From positions 1 through 64,000 of the forward strand of contig JAIQCW010000066.1 in assembly GCA_020283715.1 (NCBI GenBank): 64,000 nucleotides of DNA, written 5' to 3'. The notes under the pieces are model-generated. The model did not search any database and was not told the DNA's origin. It saw only the letters and a program-made list of their open reading frames with translations. Of the stretch, positions 33,761-46,029 are shown piece by piece. A program made the translations under genes and the position numbers. The number at the start of each line of letters is the position of its first letter. Position 1 is the first letter of the stretch. The DNA is from Cytauxzoon felis. Lineage: Eukaryota; Apicomplexa; Aconoidasida; Piroplasmida; Theileriidae.

Positions 33761-35898
33761 TTATAAATTATTATTATATATTATAATACCACCTGCGATA
33801 ATATTACCATTACTACGTATTATAATTTTACTTAATATATTTGTTGATTTGTGCTGTAATATATTTTTATAATCATCTACATCTATATCATATTTATTTC
33901 CATTATTTATTATATCCATTTTATATATAAATGGTTCAATATATATAGGTGTTGGTAATTCTAATTGTATAATTGCATACTCATTTGGTTTTATAGTATA
34001 TTTTATCTTATTCTTATATTTAATTAATTTTATAATAGCACTTATCTTTGTATATCCTATATATATCTCTATAATTTGACCAATACTTAATTGTTGATTA
34101 GTATAATGTGATATATTTATTAATGCATTTATAATCTTCTCATATTTTATAGTTGAAGTACCATTACGTATATTTGTATAAGTATCTATATCTACCATCA
34201 ATGAACAAGGTATAATATTTATTAATTCACTACCTTTAATATTTATAATATCTATAAAATCATTTATATATTCATCATCATCATTTAATTTCATATCATA
34301 TACACCACATATTAATTTATTTAATGTATCCTTTATCTTATTAGTACATGTAGGTGTATTATTTATACAACATTTAATTTGTATACCATTTGGTAAAGCA
34401 ACCATATCTAATGGATATTTTATAATAGAACTCTCATTATACATACTACAATATATATACCTACCAACCTCCCATATATCATTCACATGACATAATATAC
34501 GATCCCTGTAAAATACCACCGGATACTCTATCAACTCCAATGCCACCTCCTATAAACAATATAAATATATAATATACATAAATCCACCTGAGGCCCATCT
34601 TTTCCATTGCATGGAGCTTCTCTATTTACTTCCCCCTCCGCTTCCCTGAGATCAGCTACGGGTTCTAGCTTGGTTAAATACTAATCTCGGTGAGTTATGA
34701 ATAAAATGACCGGATTCACATAAGTAAGGATATCTCAATGAATATAACTGAGAATCTAATGAAATTCAGTAAACTCAATACAATCATCAAATTCCTCTTC
34801 AATGAAGTATTGACATCAGAAATTAATTCAATAGTCATTGCACAATCTTCATGAGTTTCCCCAGATATTCATGATTTCCTTCAAATTTTGGAGGTTAAAA
34901 TGAAGTTAGTGAAATTATTACAAAATGACCTCAAGTGGAACCCGTAGCTGATCTCAGGGAAGCGAAGGGACAACTAAATAGAGAAGGCACCACGCCTAGT
35001 GGGAAGACAAGGTGGAAAGGAGAGTAGGATTGGACATCGGATGGAAGAGGAAGAGAATTCGATTGGTGATGTGATATATTTATAAATTTACCTGTAGTGT
35101 TTGTAGTAGGTGTTTACCATTATACCAAGTTGTATTGTTGGATTTATTGATGAGATTGATACCATGTAGTCCGGATGTTGGTATATAATAATTTTTGGTA
35201 TCATTATAATGATTAGTAACAAGGGAGTTGATATGTTGTATTACAGTATTATAGACATTTTGTGAGTAGTCGAATTTATCTAATTTATTAATACACATGA
35301 TAAAGTGTCTTAATCCTAATTTATATAATAAGAAATAGTGTTCATTAAAATAGTTGTTAAATTTATCATTTTTTAGTACATCATTAGAGTCTATAATGAT
35401 CAAGACACAGTTTGCGAATATTGAGCTTAAGATTAGATTATGAATTAGATCATGATGACCGGGTGTATCGATGATATTAACTTTGATATAATTATAAGAT
35501 TGTAAATTAACATTATGATTAGATAATTTAAGTTGGAATTGACATTTTTTACAATCTATAGTTATACCTTTTTCACGTTCATCATCACCTTGATCAAGTA
35601 TCCATGAATAATCTTTGATATCATCATTTATATTATTGAGTAATTTTAATAGGTGTCCTAGAAGTGTAGATTTACCGGCATCTACTAATCCACAGACTAC
35701 GACATTTAAAGGATATCTTTTATTAATATTGGCATCATTATTTATAAAATTTTTCTTCTTTTCTTTGACAGTTTTAACATTTTTATGTTTAATTATTTGA
35801 ATTTTATTATCGTATTCATCATCATCATTGGATGATGTGTAGTAGTCGTCGTATTCTTCACTCCACTTTATATCTTTAACTCTTTTTACATTAGGCAT
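33761..35898 (-). CDS. Translational GTPase, Hbs1/eRF3-like
   Basis: Exons 35898-35092 and 34549-33761. The G domain contains GLVDAGKST (P-loop), EREKGITIDC (switch I), DTPGHHD (G3), NKLD (G4) and SGLHG (G5). These are hallmarks of the EF-1A/eRF3/Hbs1 group. The N-terminus is short (about 60 residues, acidic then basic) with no eRF3-type repeat region. The second exon holds two degenerate beta-barrel domains (ALELIEYPVVFYRDRILCHV and following). Hbs1, the ribosome-rescue partner of Pelota, is my preferred reading; eRF3 is the alternative. The 542-nt intron is filled by an MPE with loop cargo. Confidence 0.75.
34583..35045 (+). repeat. MPE with loop cargo in the Hbs1-like intron
   Basis: Tag CCATTGCATGG, type-III half, 240-bp tract (34665-34925), type-III half inverted, tag CCACGCCTAGTGG. 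Both halves are type III, so the palindrome is strong. Confidence 0.88.
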
Positions 35899-36177
35899 TA
35901 TATAGAGTTTAGTATTTTATAAACTAGATTAAATTTGCATTATAGTACCGGTAAAATTTTTTTTACAGATGATTGATATATATAAACTCGGTGTATAGAC
36001 TACATTATTAGTGGGATATACAGACGTGATGATGGAAGGATCCGAAGGTAGTTCCGATGAAGAAGGAACTATCGACGAATGAAATGAGGAGGATGGAAGA
36101 GGTTAGTATTCTATAATATCCATAGAATATTGTAGTTATCGTTTCCAAGAGTATATTTATACTTTGTCTTCCAGTCG

Positions 36178-36505
36178 CTGCTCCGCCTGAGGTCCAATCC
36201 AACTCTCTTTGTCTTGCAGACAGCTTCCACTCGAGGTCCATCTTTCCCATTGCATGGAGCTCTTCTATTTACTTCCCCCTCCGCTTCCCTGAGATCAGCT
36301 GCGGGTAATCCACTTGAAGTTTGCACTTAGTAGTTGACGGTCCGATCTCCGGGAGGACCACTAGCAAAAATCTCTGGGAGTGGCATTACCGTTTACGGGG
36401 AGTGAATTGGAAGAGGCTCCATGCCGAGTGGAATGAAGATAGGTGGAGAAGGTGGTTGATTGGACCTCGGTGGAGGAGCTGACGGCAGGAAAGACCTCAT
36501 GTAGA
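36178..36505 (+). repeat. MPE; 174 bp identical to the pyruvate kinase intron element
   Basis: 36211-36384 is identical, base for base, to 46942-47115. It includes tag CCATTGCATGG, a type-III half and a centre (AAGTTTGCACTTAGTAGTTG) not seen elsewhere. Just after it the type-I stem is the CCGTTTACGG variant (36389-36398). Confidence 0.9.
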
Positions 36506-36579
36506 ACAATGATGTAAATCATATACAATGTATAGACACATGAAATTAAAGTGTATAGAGTGATGATTTTATGTATGAA

Positions 36580-36865
36580 GCGTCTACTATTCTTCCTTTT
36601 TTTCATTTCATTCGGGGAAAATTCTTCATTCATCGAAGAATTTTCCTCGCTATACTCGGAATTTTCTCCTCACTGCGTTCGGAAAAAATTCCCTCCTAGC
36701 TTCACTCGTCTACGTTACCTCCTTCTTCACTAAGTTCACCTCTATGCTCTTCAGATCTTCCTCCTACGTCGACGATGTTACCTCCGTCTTCACTTCGTTC
36801 AGAACTTCCCTCCTCATTTCATTCGGATCTTCCTTCCTCACTCCGTTCGGATCTTCCTTCATCCT
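36580..36865 (+). repeat. TTCGTTCGGA-type interspersed repeat, intergenic array
   Basis: Degenerate units of about 20-40 bp around (C/T)TTC(G/A)TTCGGA(T/A)CTTCC. The same family is found in coding exons at 40025-40205, 41165-41745, 45355-45560 and 29505-29560, and after the SDR gene at 50480-50655. Confidence 0.7.
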
Positions 36866-37106
36866 CATTCCATAATTAATTAACTTCATTCTATCATCTT
36901 CACTTCACTGCTTTCACTTCACTTCATTATGTCAGCTTCGGGATGATGATGATAAATTATAATCTCAAGCCCCCTTGTGATAGATTCTATAAGAGATAAT
37001 TTATATTAATAATAAAATTATATATAAAAATATACATTAACAACTCTTTAAATATAAAAAAAATTTTCTTTATTTATGTCTATTGTTTATAATCGCATTT
37101 ATAATA

Positions 37107-38973
37107 ATGGAATGTAAAATAGTACAAAGATTATGTCATATGATGGTTAATACAGATGAGGATATAAGAAGGAAAGCATTACGTAATTTAAAAAAATTAT
37201 TTTCTACAAAATTAGAATCATTTGATATATTAACAATGAATAAGATAACAAAATCATTATATTATAATATATGGATGACAGATAAACCATTAAAATTAAG
37301 AATAATATGTGTAACTATAGTACAATTATATACAATAATGAAATGTAAAGATAATATTTATATATATTTTAATTCATTATTTAATACATTATCATATGAA
37401 TGGCATTTATTAGATAAAAATCGTTTAGATAAATTATTATTATTTGTTAGAATATTAACAGCTGAATTATTATATTTTATTAATAATAATAATTGGGATC
37501 TTAATTGTATTAATAATATTAATAATATATTATTAAATCATAATGGTATCTTCTCTAATAAATCTCTTGGTCTATCATTTCATTTCTTATATATCTATAT
37601 TGATGAATTCTATAATAATAAAATCGAATTATTACAACGTAATAATTATAATGAACCAAATCTATTACAATTTATATATCTTATTAAACCATTCATTAAA
37701 TTATCTATACAAAATAATAATAAACATCTAATCAATACATTACATTTATATATCTTTAGAAAATTACATACCATTATATCAAATCCTTCAATCATAATTT
37801 ATATACTCAATATCATCAAAAATTATAAAATACATTCTGTAAATCGTAAATATATTATACAAACCATCAAAATACTCAAAAATATCGGTATCAAATCACA
37901 AGAACCAACACAAGATGTCAAATCATACATCAACTCAATCATTAATGAATTCATACACGAAAATAATACACAAACATTACAAAATAATCATATAAATGAT
38001 ACCACAACTGAAATACAATCCTCACCACCTGAAGTCCAATCCGACTCTTCACCACTCGCCATTCCACCTGAGGTTGGTCTTGCAGACAGCTCTTCTAATT
38101 ACCTATCTCTAAAGAGTATAGCCACTCCCGGAGATCGTGGCGATGAAGAAAATGTAGAGGATGTAACCTCAAGTGGGAAACCCGATAACGATCTACGGGA
38201 GTTTGAGGGGGAAGTAAATAGAAGAGCTGACGGCAGGAATGTAACCTCAGGTGGACTACCCGCAGCTGATCTCAGGGAAGCGGAGGGGGAAGTAAATGAG
38301 GAAGGCTGTCTGCAAGACGAAGATAAGGTTGGAGATGAATGTTTTGGCAAGACCTCAAGTGGAGATATCATCAATTTACCATCATCGATATCTATGTATG
38401 ATTATGACAGGGGTTCAATTTCTGATGGTGATTATTTGACATTATCGGATATAAGTGGTATTAATAATGGTCGTTTGAAGTTATGGATGAATAAGGTATC
38501 GATATTGAAGAGGTATATTACACGTTTGAGGAGATTGCGGATGATTGATGAGGATACATCGGATGCTTTGAATGATTACAAGATATTAAATCAATTGTTC
38601 TATTATGGTATATATCGTTTAAAGAGATTGAAATTAATGTATAAATTTAAATATAGTCGTGAATTATATAAGATTATAGATTTTAATAAGATTAATAATA
38701 AGCCTAGAAAGATTGAGATTAATATACAAAAGGCTATTGATAATATAAAAAATGAAGTATGTTTAATGATTTTTTTAAAAAAATTTTTCCTCCAACAGGT
38801 ACCAATGACATCAGCTCTATCATCAAAAAATAAATGGTAAGCTTATAACCCAATGATAAATGAACTGTTATATATATATATTCAGTAGTAGTGATAATAA
38901 TATTAAGCGTAAAGTTGTATTTAATTTACGTAATAATCAAGTTACAGGTAATTTAATTAGTAAGAATGATTAA
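37107..38973 (+). CDS. RRP1: Ribosomal RNA processing protein 1 (RRP1/NOP52)
   Basis: Nucleolar factor for large-subunit pre-rRNA processing. Exons 37107-38756, 38799-38836, 38886-38973; start at ATG 37107 (MECKIVQRLCHMM). Landmarks: an early basic helix RRKALRNLKKLFSTK, YYNIWMTDKPLK, NTLSYEWHLLDKNRLDKLL, and a C-terminus KRKVVFNLRNNQVTGNLISK, typical of the NOP52 domain's conserved tail. An MPE array is read in frame at about residues 305-420 (38020-38365). A conserved-looking basic helical region follows (LKLWMNKVSILKRYITRLRR). The two introns are 42 and 49 nt. Confidence 0.86.
38020..38365 (+). repeat. MPE array in frame within RRP1
   Basis: Type-I, type-II-like and type-III halves with tags. 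It reads [32 protein letters not shown] and [10 protein letters not shown] in the RRP1 frame. The minus strand is open for 91 codons across the same DNA. Confidence 0.9.
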
Positions 38974-39052
38974 ATTTAATTATAATTAGTTATACCAAGA
39001 AGGAAATGTAAAAATAATTTTAAATTACCATTATTATTTTGATGAATGTACA

Positions 39053-39531
39053 TCAATGTATATTATCAGAGATTACAAATCCATCATCATTACAATTATA
39101 TACTGCTGTAATTTCATCAATATAATGACATAACATTCCTTGTATCATATGTTTAAGTGTAACATCACTTTGTGCACAACCAATACAAGCTCCACTTAAT
39201 TTAACATAAACAAAACCTATTTCATATAATAATAATAATAATAATAAATAATACCTGTATTAGAATCAAATGAAATAAATGATATATCACCACCATCTTG
39301 TTGTATAATTGGTTTAATTCTTTTATCTATTAACATTTTAATACTATTTACAATTTCTAACTCAGAATTAGTATAATATTCTGGTATAATAGCTTTAATA
39401 TTTGTAGTAAAACATCGTCTAATTGCATAATTACTATTTATAAACATAGTATTATATATATAATTTGTTTGTAATCTATAAATAATATTCGATATTTTAA
39501 TCATTTGTAATGTGTATATTAAAAATGTCAA
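39053..39531 (-). CDS. NFU1: NifU-like iron-sulfur scaffold (NFU1)
   Basis: Exons 39531-39255 and 39216-39053 with a 38-nt intron. About 145 residues. A basic, Asn/Tyr-rich presequence (likely organellar; start at Met10, MIKISNIIYRLQ, or the first Met) precedes the NifU C-terminal domain: MLIDKRIKPIIQQDGGDISF, then across the splice GFVYVKLSGACIGCAQS with the Fe-S-binding CxxC, and VTLKHMIQGMLCHYIDEI. Size and motifs suit a mitochondrial or apicoplast NFU. Upstream, 39532-39877 is AT-rich. Confidence 0.9.
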
Positions 39532-39877
39532 TTATATTAATCTATATATATAATATTATTTAAACTACATTAAATACATTTTAAATACTATTATTACTAG
39601 TATATATATACACTCTGTGGATTACACCATCGAGTATATACATACATTCATTTATATATGAATCATTTGTGATTATAATTTATTTATCATTAATATAATA
39701 TTTTATTAAATTAAAATTATATATATATATTTATTTTATAATAATGAATTCAATTAATATTTTTAATTCAATACTCTATATTGATGTCGATAAACGTTAG
39801 AGATTCCAATGACCATTTACCATTCTAAACTTGAAATGATTTAACTACATTTATCGAAGATTATAAATAATCAATCA

Positions 39878-42800
39878 ATGGAGGATGATCAAACCATTAA
39901 TGATGAAGGAGGAGGTGTGGAAGAGGAAGCTGGTTGTGGACGAAGTTTTGTGGAGGAAGTTAGTTCTGGACGAAGTTTTGTAGATGATGTCAATGGACGT
40001 GTAAATGACGTCATCAATGGACGTACAATGAATGACGGACATTCAGAGCCTCTTCCTGCATCAATGAGTGAAGGACATTCAGAGCTTCTTCCTACAACAA
40101 TGAGTGAAGGACATTCAGAGCTTCTTCCTGCATCAATGAGTGCTGTCGATGAACAACATTCACTCCTCCATCCTCCTCCTCACTCCGTTCGGAACCTCCA
40201 TCCTCCTCCAATGAATTCGAGTTCGATGGAGGATAGCGAGTCGTGTAATGTAAATTGTATGACATCGATATTTAACATGAACATGGCTCATGTAGACGCT
40301 TGTAGGAGATTGAAATGTACAAATCCTAGTATTAATACTAGTAATGGTACTATATCATCATATAATTCGTTGAACAAATTAAATATTGAAATGTTGGGTG
40401 TAGATTCATTATCCTATTTGAAATTTAGACAGAATACATTAACGAATAGTAGTAATACGATTTATACATCACCAGATACAGATCATACTGGTATAAAGAA
40501 GGAATCAAGGAGATTAAATTTTATAGATGTTGGTAAAGGTAATGAAATGAATGATGTATGGAATATAATAATAAAGAAGATTGAGCCATATTTAGATGTA
40601 TATAGTATATTAATGATACGTCAGACATGTAGATTATTATATTCATATCGTTATCGTTTAAGATCTCATGGTGTATTATGTTTTAGGGGGTTTGTTGGTT
40701 ATGATTCTAATACAATATTTGGTATAATATTACCATTGATACGTAGAGTATTAGGTTTATCAGATGTATGTAAGATAAGATTTGATTTTACATCATGTGT
40801 ATTATTAAAAGATATATCTGTAGTAAGGATGTTAACATTGATTGATAAGATGTCAACAAAATATGATATGCATGAGTACAGTAGGAATGTTATGGAATTA
40901 GTATTTGATTTTTGTGATAATCTAACTGATAAAGCATTAGAGGTTATGTTAACTATAAAATTACCCCATTTACAGCGTTTAAGTTTAGTATGTTGTAGAA
41001 ATCAGGATTTAACTGGTTTACCATTTATGCGTGATTTATCTACATATAATTGGCCTAGATTTACAAAATTTTGCTGCTCTTTTAGTAATATATGGCTTGA
41101 AGCTATACATGTTGTTGCCGATTATATCATTAGATGCAGTAGTAGTAGGAATATCTGTGCACGTCATGGTAGAAGATCCTTCGAACGAAGTGAGGAGGAC
41201 TTGAAGAGCATAGCGATGAAGGAGGAGGTGGCGAAGGATGTGGTGATGAAGGAAGATCCGACGAAGGAGGCAGCGATTTTATCGGGAAATGAAGATGGAA
41301 GCGGAAGTAACAGAGTTCGAGATGGAAGTGAAAGTTATAGAGTTCGAGATTCTACACTTCAGACGTCAGTTCCTTCTTCATCAGTTCCAGCAACAATTCA
41401 TTCTTCATCACATCGTTCTTCAGATCCCTCATCTTCACTTCGTTCAGATCCCCGTTCACCGCTACGCTCTTTAGCAACTCCTCCTATGTCGTCGTTACTT
41501 CAATCATCGATAGTTCCTCCTTCGTCGCAACTATCTTCCTCACTACGTTCAGGTCCATCATCTTCATTTCATTCGGAACTTCTATCACCCCTACGCTCTT
41601 CAGATTTTCCTCCTACGTCGTCGTCACTTCGATCCTCACTACGTTCAGGTCCATCATCCTCACTACGTTCGGATCTTCCTCCCTCCTCATTTCACTCGTC
41701 GATAGTTCCTCCTTCGTCGGAACTATCTTCCTCGTTACGTTCGAGTGGTGATGTATGTAGTTTCAGGCCCTTCAGTAACTGTGAGTTGGAGATATGTGGT
41801 TCATGGGGTAGTAGGAAATTATTGGAGAATTTAGGATTTGGTATATATATAAATACATTTACAAATGCATTAAAAAGTGGTGATGTAAAATTATGTTATA
41901 AAATAATAAAAAAGATACATTATAAATTTATAGAGATATCGAATAAGATAAGTAATCATAATTCATGTCTATTATTATTAAAAAATAGGGCGAGTGAGTT
42001 ATTAGTAAATTGTCCTATAACAGTAAATGATCCAAAACATGATGTAAATGTATGGACATTACCAATATCAATAGTAATTACAAATGGTAATATAGATATA
42101 TTTCATTTATTAATAAAACGTGGTGCACGTGTAAATATATGGGATTATCTTGGTAAATCACCATTATATATAGCATGTGAATTAGGTTTAGAATATTTTG
42201 TTAATAAAATGTTAAAATTTGTACGTCCACCAGATCCATATAATAAATATGAATATATACCATTATCAATATCAATATTAAATAATGATATAAATTTAGT
42301 TAAATTATTAATATCAAATGGGGTTAATTTAAATCCTATATTACCTAATATACGTAATTATAAATCACCATTATATTTAGCATGTGAAATTAATAATATA
42401 GAAATTATAAATTTATTATTAGATGCTGGTGCTGATGTTAATTGGCGTTATCATCATAAAAGTACACCTACATTATTATCATATCAAAATGATTATAATT
42501 GGTTACCAATATTTATAAAATATGGTGCTGGTTCTAATAATAATAATAGATGGGTATTAACTGAAGTATTAAGTTGTGCTATTATTAAAGATGATGAATT
42601 ATCTATATCATTATTAATTAAATTATATCCATCATTATTAAATAATGAACATGATATTTGGTCTAAACCACATATACAAGCATCTAAATTAGGTAAAATT
42701 AATATATTAAAATTATTATTAAATCATATCGATATAAATAATATCGATTCATATGGTATGACTGCATTACATGTTGCAGCTGAAGAAGGACATTTAGATT

Positions 42801-43300
42801 GTATGAAATTATTAATACAATCTGGTGCATTATTAAATATACAAAATATACATGGTAAAGATCCATTACATTTAGCTTGTCTTGAAAATAAAATCGATGC
42901 TGTCAAATTATTACTCTCATTTAAATGTAATCCCAATATTAAAGAATTTAATAATGGAGAAACACCATTAATGTCTTGCATCAAATATCGTAATGAATCC
43001 ATGGCATTACTTCTTTTAAAAGAAGCATATAATATCGATTATGAACTTACAGATAATCTAGGAAGAAATTCTATACTTTACTCACTCTTCTTTGGACAAA
43101 AATCCGTACTCGATTTCCTCATGAAAAAATGCCCAAATACCACAATCACAAACTGCCGTGGTAATACAGTCACACTACAAGATATCGCCAAAGATAAACA
43201 TATGGCCATCGGTTCAGAAAAAAGATTACTCTGGAGATTCCTCAACTTTTATAATACCAAATCAAATAAACATAACTCCATCAAATTCCATTTTAATTGA
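39878..43300 (+). CDS. F-box-like / ankyrin-repeat protein
   Basis: Single exon, 1140 residues. An acidic N-terminus contains tandem units (MSEGHSELLPASMSEGHSEL). Around residues 225-260 is an F-box-like helix set (IIIKKIEPYLDVYSILMIRQ, TCRLLYSYRYRLRSH). A leucine-rich stretch follows (LTDKALEVMLTIKLPHLQRL). Residues 430-625 are a Ser/Arg/Pro-rich tract built from the TTCGTTCG repeat family. From about 690 there are at least eight ankyrin repeats (GKSPLYIACELG, YKSPLYLACE, GMTALHVAAEEGHLDCMKLL, GKDPLHLACLENKIDAVKLL, GETPLMSCIKYRN). Possibly a substrate adaptor for SCF-type ubiquitin ligases; that role is inference. An MPE follows the stop by a few bases. Confidence 0.8.
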   Translation: MEDDQTINDEGGGVEEEAGCGRSFVEEVSSGRSFVDDVNGRVNDVINGRTMNDGHSEPLPASMSEGHSELLPTTMSEGHSELLPASMSAVDEQHSLLHPPPHSVRNLHPPPMNSSSMEDSESCNVNCMTSIFNMNMAHVDACRRLKCTNPSINTSNGTISSYNSLNKLNIEMLGVDSLSYLKFRQNTLTNSSNTIYTSPDTDHTGIKKESRRLNFIDVGKGNEMNDVWNIIIKKIEPYLDVYSILMIRQTCRLLYSYRYRLRSHGVLCFRGFVGYDSNTIFGIILPLIRRVLGLSDVCKIRFDFTSCVLLKDISVVRMLTLIDKMSTKYDMHEYSRNVMELVFDFCDNLTDKALEVMLTIKLPHLQRLSLVCCRNQDLTGLPFMRDLSTYNWPRFTKFCCSFSNIWLEAIHVVADYIIRCSSSRNICARHGRRSFERSEEDLKSIAMKEEVAKDVVMKEDPTKEAAILSGNEDGSGSNRVRDGSESYRVRDSTLQTSVPSSSVPATIHSSSHRSSDPSSSLRSDPRSPLRSLATPPMSSLLQSSIVPPSSQLSSSLRSGPSSSFHSELLSPLRSSDFPPTSSSLRSSLRSGPSSSLRSDLPPSSFHSSIVPPSSELSSSLRSSGDVCSFRPFSNCELEICGSWGSRKLLENLGFGIYINTFTNALKSGDVKLCYKIIKKIHYKFIEISNKISNHNSCLLLLKNRASELLVNCPITVNDPKHDVNVWTLPISIVITNGNIDIFHLLIKRGARVNIWDYLGKSPLYIACELGLEYFVNKMLKFVRPPDPYNKYEYIPLSISILNNDINLVKLLISNGVNLNPILPNIRNYKSPLYLACEINNIEIINLLLDAGADVNWRYHHKSTPTLLSYQNDYNWLPIFIKYGAGSNNNNRWVLTEVLSCAIIKDDELSISLLIKLYPSLLNNEHDIWSKPHIQASKLGKINILKLLLNHIDINNIDSYGMTALHVAAEEGHLDCMKLLIQSGALLNIQNIHGKDPLHLACLENKIDAVKLLLSFKCNPNIKEFNNGETPLMSCIKYRNESMALLLLKEAYNIDYELTDNLGRNSILYSLFFGQKSVLDFLMKKCPNTTITNCRGNTVTLQDIAKDKHMAIGSEKRLLWRFLNFYNTKSNKHNSIKFHFN
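41165..41745 (+). repeat. TTCGTTCGGA-type repeats in frame in the ankyrin gene
   Basis: Two blocks in opposite orientation: 41165-41280 reads ERSEEDLKSIAMKEE, and 41375-41745 reads SSLRSGPSSS, SFHSSIVPPSSELSSSLRS and similar. The orientation switch gives different peptides from one DNA repeat. Confidence 0.75.
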
Positions 43301-43304
43301 TGGA

Positions 43305-43665
43305 ATTTACTCCACTCCACTCCACCTGAGGTTACAATCACCATCATCCACTGTTCCACTCGGCGTGGAGCCTTCTTCCAATTACCTATCTCTAAAGAGT
43401 AAAACCACTCCCAGAGATAGTGGTGAGGGTTGTGATGGATCATCCATCATGGGAATGATGGAAGATGGTTCTAAGGATGTGTTGGATGTAACCTCAAGTG
43501 GAATGATGTGTAGTACTGGACCTCGTGTGGAACCTGGAAGCGATCTACGGGAGCTGGAAGGGGAAGTAAATAGAGGAGCTGTCTGCAAGACGAAGGAAGG
43601 TCAAATGGAGAAGCTGTCTGCAGGACGAAAAGAGTTGGATTGGACCTCGAGTGGACATCGAGTGA
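43305..43665 (+). repeat. MPE composite between the ankyrin and kelch genes
   Basis: Arms, tag CCACTCGGCGTGG, type-I half, CCATCATGGGAATGATGG module, type-II half, tags AGCTGTCTGCAAGACGA (twice). Both strands are open across most of it. Confidence 0.88.
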
Positions 43666-43734
43666 ATTGTGGGTATAGCTTCACTTTTAATATAATATAA
43701 TAATAATAATAATAATAATTAGATAGATATATAA

Positions 43735-45775
43735 ATGGGTAATAAGCGTGTATTGGAGCGTAAGCTTCAGTTATCTGAGTTGAAGCATCAGGTACAGGAG
43801 AGAAAGTCTCGTAAGAAGGAGTTGAAGGGTTTACGAGAGGATGATGTATCTAGTATATTAAAAAGAATGTCAAGAGAGATGGAATCTTGTTTAATTGATG
43901 AGAATGGTAAATGGAATATATATGAAAATGGTACACCTACACCAAGAGCACATTGTAGTTTTACAATGACTACAGGGTATGTTACAGTCGTTTATTTATA
44001 TATTTAAAACATTATAGAGGTATAGCAATTATGTTCGGTGGTGAATTATTTGATGGTTTAAACTTAACATTGTATAATGATACATTTTCATACAATATAA
44101 TTAAACGTGAATGGAAGATTCTAGTTACATCTTATAAACCATTGCCTAGATGCTCACATCAAGCTGTATATTACAAGTAATTTTAAAAAATTTCCTCTAG
44201 ACTCATAATAATCATTCTAGTAATCGCATATATATATTTGGTGGTGAATATAGTACATTTCATCAATTTCATCACTTTAATGACATGTATTACTTATGTT
44301 TAAAGACATTAAGATGGTATAAAGTTGATGTTATAGGTAATGTACCTACACCTAGAAGTGGACATCGTATGGTATTATGGAATAGTTATTGGTTATTATT
44401 TGGTGGATTTTTTGATGATGGCAAATCTGTAAAATATTATAATGATTTATATTTATTTAATTTTAAAGAATCTAAATGGATATTAATTAATCAAGATCGA
44501 TTTGTAAATTCATTACCATCACCAAGATCAAGTTGTCTATTAGTATTACAGACATCTAGTATGTTGAAGAATGATAGTCTTTATCCATTATATATCAGGT
44601 AATAATGTTTTAATGTATGGCGGTTTTATAAAATCTAAAGATACAATTCGTAATGTTCTTGGTACATGTTATAATGTATGTGTTGTGGATGATAAATGAC
44701 CCTATAATTCTTATAGGACTCTTGGATTATAAATATGAATGCTGTATTGGATAATAATGGTTCAATATTAGTCTGGCAATCTATAAATACAATAAATAAA
44801 CCAAAAATTTCAACAGGTTTGCTTCTAGTCTTTATAATTTTATTTTTAAAAGGCTTTGGTTATAGTACTCATCGCAATTTTGCAGTTATATTTGGTGGTG
44901 TTGATGATGTTGATGAAGGTGGCTTATCATTAAAGTCAACTTTTCATAATAGCTGCTATTTATTAAATGTAGATCAAAGGTTTGTTGGTGTTGCTGTTGT
45001 ACTAATTGATTTATCCTTAGGAAATGGTACCCTTTAACTATAAACTGTGTCCATAATGAAGAGCTTACAGGTGATTTAAATTTATATTAAATAAAAATAT
45101 CCATAGACTGTATAAATAAAGTAACGCTATCACCAACAATACCAATTGCACGAATGTATTCATATGTTGCGGTTTATAACAATACACTTTTAATTGGTGG
45201 AGGTATAATTGAAGATGGATCCATTGAAATTACTCTAAGCGATTTGTGGTCTATGGATCTAATCAAACGGTACGTTTTTACTCGGACTATATTAAGATTT
45301 CCACCCTAGAGATGGATGGGAATGCATATTCAAAGGACACTCCTTCAATGAAATTTGGAAGGGGGAGGATAGTGAGGAAGGTAGTTCCGACGAAGGAGGA
45401 AGTTCTGAAGGAAGTTCCGAACGGAGTGAGGATGAGGAGGAAGAAAGTGATGAGGATGATGAAGATGAAGAAGAGGGTGTTAGTATTGACGACGATTCAT
45501 CATCCTCATCACTTTCTTCCTCCTCACTTCATTCGTCGGAACTAGCTTCCTCACTCTGTTCGGAGCATCGTCCTTCCACTACTCACCCTCGTGTATTGGA
45601 GGGTGAGCGTTTATCGGATTATTATAATCGTACTCGAAAATACTGGTTGAATGAATGTAAAAGAATAAATGGTTTGAATGATAATGACACGATAGACAAG
45701 GGTACAACGGACATTGATAAAAAATTAAAGGCGGACGCTTTTGAATCATGTAGACAACACTTTAACAGAAATTAA
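43735..45775 (+). CDS. Kelch-repeat protein, KLHDC4-like
   Basis: Nine exons: 43735-43976, 44018-44176, 44221-44558, 44599-44675, 44717-44816, 44853-44979, 45021-45070, 45107-45269, 45310-45775; introns 32-44 nt. A basic coiled N-terminus (LERKLQLSELKHQVQERKSR) precedes kelch blades with double-Gly motifs: IMFGGELFDGL, IYIFGGEYSTFHQF, RSGHRMVLWNSYWLLFGGFF, VLMYGGFIKSKD, AVIFGGVDDVD, TLLIGGGIIED. An acidic/Ser-rich linker built from the TTCGTTCG repeat (45355-45560) leads to a conserved-looking C-terminal block, GERLSDYYNRTRKYWLNEC, as at the end of KLHDC4. All junction codons resolve in frame. Confidence 0.87.
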
Positions 45776-46029
45776 AATAAAAAATAATTAATTTCATTCT
45801 TTTATAATTCATGACACATAAATATATTTTAACTCTACAATAATTTGTGTCAGTATAGAGAGGATACGCCATACATTTATAAAAATGTGGGTTTAAATGA
45901 TACGTCGTTGGGAATAATATTATATTAATAAATATATATATGAAAATATATAATTAGATCTATAGGATATTGTAATTTATATAATTGTTATTATTTAGTT
46001 AGATCATTGTTATTTACACTATTATAATC
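45776..46029. other. Intergenic spacer
   Basis: 254 bp of AT-rich DNA between two same-strand genes, presumably containing the pyruvate kinase promoter. No element is visible. Confidence 0.4.

Larger units (their letters stand above)
35899..37106. other. Divergent intergenic region with MPE and TTCGTTCG repeats
   Basis: About 1.2 kb between the divergent GTPase and RRP1 genes. It holds an MPE (36178-36505) and degenerate arrays of the TTCGTTCGGATCTTCC-type repeat (36035-36100, 36580-36865), then AT-rich DNA. Short open frames here are repeat readings. Confidence 0.6.

Noticed and set aside
43158..43700. 180-codon plus-strand frame after the ankyrin gene
   Set aside because: It starts inside the ankyrin gene in another frame and consists of MPE peptides only.
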